Below, in pieces: positions 62,331-64,000 of a stretch of 64,000 bases of DNA. The position numbers and the translations under genes are program-made. Within the stretch, counting starts at the first letter, position 1; each line of letters opens with the position of its first letter. This stretch comes from CAIWHR01 sp963726775 (lineage in GTDB: Bacteria; Pseudomonadota; Gammaproteobacteria; Burkholderiales; Casimicrobiaceae): assembly GCA_963726775.1 (NCBI GenBank), contig CAVSDL010000006.1, positions 284,550-348,549 of the forward strand. The letters run 5' to 3'. The notes beneath the pieces were generated by a model. It saw only the letters and a list, made by a program, of their open reading frames with translations, was not told the origin of the DNA and made no database searches.

Positions 62331-62578
62331 AACACGACTGCCCTGCCCGTATCACGGCTGCGCGTGAGATCGAGCGCAACCGTGCCCAACGGCGATTTGC
62401 GAAGGAAATCGACGAGGGTGCCTTTGGGCTTGCGGGCAAGGCGGGCGTACTGGTCCACGGCAACCACCACCACGGCGTCGTCACCTCGCAGCGTAATGAT
62501 TTGCGGCCCTTCGTCCGTGGCTTTCCTCACCACTTCGGACAACCTGTTCTTTGCGTCTTGAAGTTGCCACTTGTTCAC
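62327..62578 (-). CDS. Phd/YefM-family antitoxin
   Basis: 83 residues from a GTG at 62578. The DNA-binding Phd domain (WQLQDAKNRLSEVVRKATDE, then IITLRGDDAVVVVAVDQYAR) is followed by the neutralising tail LVDFLRKSPLGTVALDL. GGAGG lies about nine bases before the GTG. An upstream ATG at 62623 is in frame but lies inside the operator, so the GTG is preferred. It probably represses its promoter through the 17-base palindrome. Stop overlaps the toxin start. Confidence 0.85.
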   Translation of the reverse strand: MNKWQLQDAKNRLSEVVRKATDEGPQIITLRGDDAVVVVAVDQYARLARKPKGTLVDFLRKSPLGTVALDLTRSRDTGRAVVL

Positions 62579-62601
62579 GATGCCGATCCTCCGAAAATAC
62601 C

Positions 62602-62646
62602 AGCTAGACAGTCTAGCTATCATAGCCGCTTACCGGCGCATGTCAA
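62602..62646 (-). promoter_or_regulatory. phd-vapC promoter with 17-bp palindromic operator
   Basis: On the minus strand TTGACA (62646-62641), 16 bases and TATGAT (62624-62619) make a near-consensus promoter. Immediately after it, AGCTAGAC-A-GTCTAGCT at 62602-62618 is a perfect palindrome with one central base. A Phd dimer bound there would cover the transcription start, fitting autorepression. Confidence 0.8.
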
Positions 62647-62950
62647 GTCAACTCGAGTCACGGCAGGAGTCAGCCGAACGTGGTCCGCAGTTTTTTGGAG
62701 TACCGTCTGGCCTTCCACATGGCGGGGCACACACGGAGTCGACCCCGCAACGACGGCGCCTCCACGGCGCGCGTGTTGAATAGCAAGGTCCGCCCTGCGA
62801 CAGCAATCAAAGCATCAGCATAAATGGCGGGAGGGCGACAGTCGAAGTGTTCGCGTTAAGCCCACGCCAGCGCGGATTCCGAGGCAGCGACGTTTTGAAA
62901 ATACCCCCGAGGAAGCCCCCGCCAAATTTTGATCGCTACCCCGACTCGCC
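62641..62950. other. intergenic between two toxin-antitoxin units
   Basis: About 310 bases between the phd-vapC promoter and the 3' end of the higA-like gene. Frames are short and unlike known proteins. The sequence is less GC-rich than the genome around it, in keeping with acquired DNA. No repeat or element end was recognised. Confidence 0.35.
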
Positions 62951-63274
62951 TTATACCAACTCCGCTCGTGCCATGTCGATCGCTGGCTTGACCTTCACTT
63001 TCACTTCAACCCGCGAACCGAGGCGGTTGAGAATTCCAACCAGCCGATCGAGCGTGAAGCGTCCGAGATCCGCGTTGCGGATGCGGGAGTAGTCCGCGGC
63101 GGCGATGCCGGTACGCGCATGCGCTCGGCGCACCGTTAGTCGATCGCGGTCGAGCGTCTTGATGATTTCTGCAGCCAGTAGTGCCTTGAATTGCTTCACG
63201 TCCGCGTTGTCCTGGCCGAGGTCGCGATAGACGTTGCCACTTCCGAGGACCACTTCCAATTTTTCGGCTTTCAT
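62951..63274 (-). CDS. HigA-like XRE antitoxin
   Basis: 107 residues with a helix-turn-helix of the HTH_37 type: VKQFKALLAAEIIKTLDRDR, VRRAHARTGIAAADYSRIRN, LGRFTLDRLVGILNRLGSRV. The C-terminus KVKVKPAIDMARAELV is typical of this group. It is translated together with the HigB-like toxin upstream (ATGA overlap at 63271-63274), in the toxin-first order of higBA modules. It should bind the toxin and repress the promoter through the dyad at 63640-63657. Confidence 0.88.
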   Translation of the reverse strand: MKAEKLEVVLGSGNVYRDLGQDNADVKQFKALLAAEIIKTLDRDRLTVRRAHARTGIAAADYSRIRNADLGRFTLDRLVGILNRLGSRVEVKVKVKPAIDMARAELV

Positions 63275-63618
63275 CGCAACATTTCCTTCAATCGTTTGAG
63301 TCGATCCTTAACCACATCGATGTCATGCTTCGGGGTCTTGATGCCTTGCGTTGATTTCTTTTGGAACGCGTGCACCACCCAGATATCGGCCCCGAGCTGC
63401 ACGGCATACACGACGCGAAATGCGTTGCCGCGGTAGGGCAACGCGATCTCGAACACCCCGGAGCCCAACCCCTTCATCGGTTTGGTAATGTCGGCCTTGC
63501 CACCTTCCGCCGCGATCGTGAGACCCGCCAGGCAAATCGACTGCGCGCCTTCCGGAAACGACTCAAAGGTCTTACGAGCAGCGGAGACCCACGAAACGGG
63601 CCGGGTTGTCCTTGTCAC
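63271..63618 (-). CDS. HigB-like toxin (phage-derived Gp49/RelE family)
   Basis: 115 residues. The family pattern is VSWVSAARKTFESFPEGAQS, ADITKPMKGLGSGVFEIALP, AFRVVYAVQLGADIWVVHAF and QKKSTQGIKTPKHDIDVVKD. These Gp49-like proteins have the RelE fold and cleave mRNA on the ribosome. The gene precedes higA, as in higBA. Initiation is at ATG 63618, 22 bases from the dyad. It is the third toxin-antitoxin system in the window. Confidence 0.9.
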   Translation of the reverse strand: MTRTTRPVSWVSAARKTFESFPEGAQSICLAGLTIAAEGGKADITKPMKGLGSGVFEIALPYRGNAFRVVYAVQLGADIWVVHAFQKKSTQGIKTPKHDIDVVKDRLKRLKEMLR

Positions 63619-63639
63619 CGATCACTCCACAGACCGTAT

Positions 63640-63657
63640 GTTGTCATATGTGACAAC
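63640..63657 (-). promoter_or_regulatory. higBA operator dyad
   Basis: GTTGTCA at 63640-63646 and TGACAAC at 63651-63657 are perfect inverse copies with four bases between. The dyad lies 22 bases before the toxin start codon and in an A/T-rich patch, as expected for HigA autorepression. The exact -35 and -10 boxes are not clear. Confidence 0.65.
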
Positions 63658-63676
63658 ACTTTGCAAGCCATTGCCA

Positions 63677-63872
63677 ATGAACTCAGCCGTTCCCGCCGAA
63701 TGCGCTGCTGCGGTTAACGGACGTATGTCCTCTCGTCGGCCTGTCACGGTCCACCATCTACAAGCGAGTATCCGACGATACATTCCCGCATCCGTTGCGT
63801 GTATCCGAACGGTCGGTTCGATGGAGAATGCAGGACCTTCTGGAATGGACCGCTGGGCTCGCAAAGTACTGA
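63677..63872 (+). pseudogene. AlpA-family phage-type regulator, frameshift at second codon
   Basis: From 63682 the frame reads TQPFPPNALLRLTDVCPLVG, then LSRSTIYKRVSDDTFPHPLR and VSERSVRWRMQDLLEWTAGL, ending at 63872. This is an AlpA/excisionase-like winged helix (recognition region GLSRSTIYKR, wing ERSVRW). No start codon exists in that frame after the upstream stop, but ATG at 63677 followed by one extra A (63680-63681) would give a 64-residue protein starting MTQPFPP. AlpA proteins activate excision of prophages and genomic islands, so this suggests an integrated element here. Confidence 0.65.
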
Positions 63873-63985
63873 GAGTACTGAGCCAGCACGGGCCCAATCA
63901 AGGTAACGCGGAGACTGGTCAGATTGGTCCACGATTGGTCCACGGTGCAACGTGGATTTCGTGATTTCCTCTATGTGAGCGGGAT

Positions 63986-64000
63986 TGGCGGAGAGGGCGG
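63986..64000 (-). tRNA. 3' end of a probable tRNA-Ser, cut by the window edge
   Basis: On the minus strand the last bases read CCGCCCTCTCCGCCA: CCA end, discriminator G and the 3' strand of an acceptor stem that would pair with GGAGAGG, as in bacterial tRNA-Ser genes. Only 15 bases are inside the window, so the identity is tentative. tRNA 3' ends are favourite attachment sites for genomic islands and phages, which fits the AlpA relic beside it. Confidence 0.5.

Overview
The window is GC-rich, gene-dense bacterial chromosome with short intergenic gaps. Gene content (form I CO dehydrogenase cluster, PlsB-like acyltransferase, MmgE/PrpD and PdxA-like catabolic genes, DsbA/DsbB, cytochrome b561, LigD/Ku, single-protein ferric-type ABC permease) and codon use suggest a betaproteobacterium, probably Burkholderiales-like. 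No rRNA or housekeeping marker is present, so this is inference.

Left part (1-8.4 kb): two fused IS630-type transposase remnants; an orphan ModA-like binding protein; a DUF6455 protein, a CBS-domain protein and a secreted beta-propeller; a WYL regulator; a VapBC toxin-antitoxin pair with its own operator; a frameshifted alpha/beta hydrolase and a DUF72 protein. 8.6-13.1 kb is a non-homologous end-joining locus: ligD, ku and a MerR-HTH/TPR gene. 13.2-23.5 kb holds hydrolases, an M14 carboxypeptidase, an AmpG-like MFS carrier, a peptide-type binding protein coupled to an amidohydrolase, and an acyltransferase. This stretch is punctuated by a dispersed inverted-repeat family sitting at gene ends. 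23.7-26.4 kb: small Cys-rich exported protein, membrane protein, and a DUF2235 (Tle1-like) hydrolase.

26.4-33.8 kb is one minus-strand operon: ABC ATPase, ferric-type binding protein, double permease, PdxA-like dehydrogenase, MmgE/PrpD protein and a fluoroacetate-dehalogenase-type hydrolase with all catalytic residues. It reads as uptake plus breakdown of an organic acid. 34-36.5 kb: DUF1993 protein, GcvR-like ACT protein and a MocA-like cytidylyltransferase. 36.6-44.2 kb is a form I aerobic CO dehydrogenase cluster, coxM-S-L-G-D-E-F, with the active-site loop AYRCSLR. MocA would make its molybdopterin cytosine dinucleotide cofactor. Many genes from 33.7 to 42.2 kb carry single-base frameshifts, every one explainable as +1. 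Correcting them restores full-length proteins, which points to sequence error or very recent decay.

Right part (44.2-64 kb): arsR-arsM with a near-consensus promoter; two lipoproteins; an IS5 fragment; SDR and methyltransferase genes; cytochrome b561; dsbB-dsbA; a quinone-linked electron-transfer module (hexaheme cytochrome, Tat-exported four-cluster ferredoxin, NrfD) behind an FNR-like box; ChaN-PDZ plus M1 peptidase; a 48-residue Cys-rich protein with a small lipoprotein; a GHKL-ATPase/Ig-like protein; Phd-VapC and HigBA toxin-antitoxin pairs; an AlpA-type phage regulator; and the 3' end of a probable tRNA-Ser at the window edge. The last 4 kb looks like the border of an integrated element.
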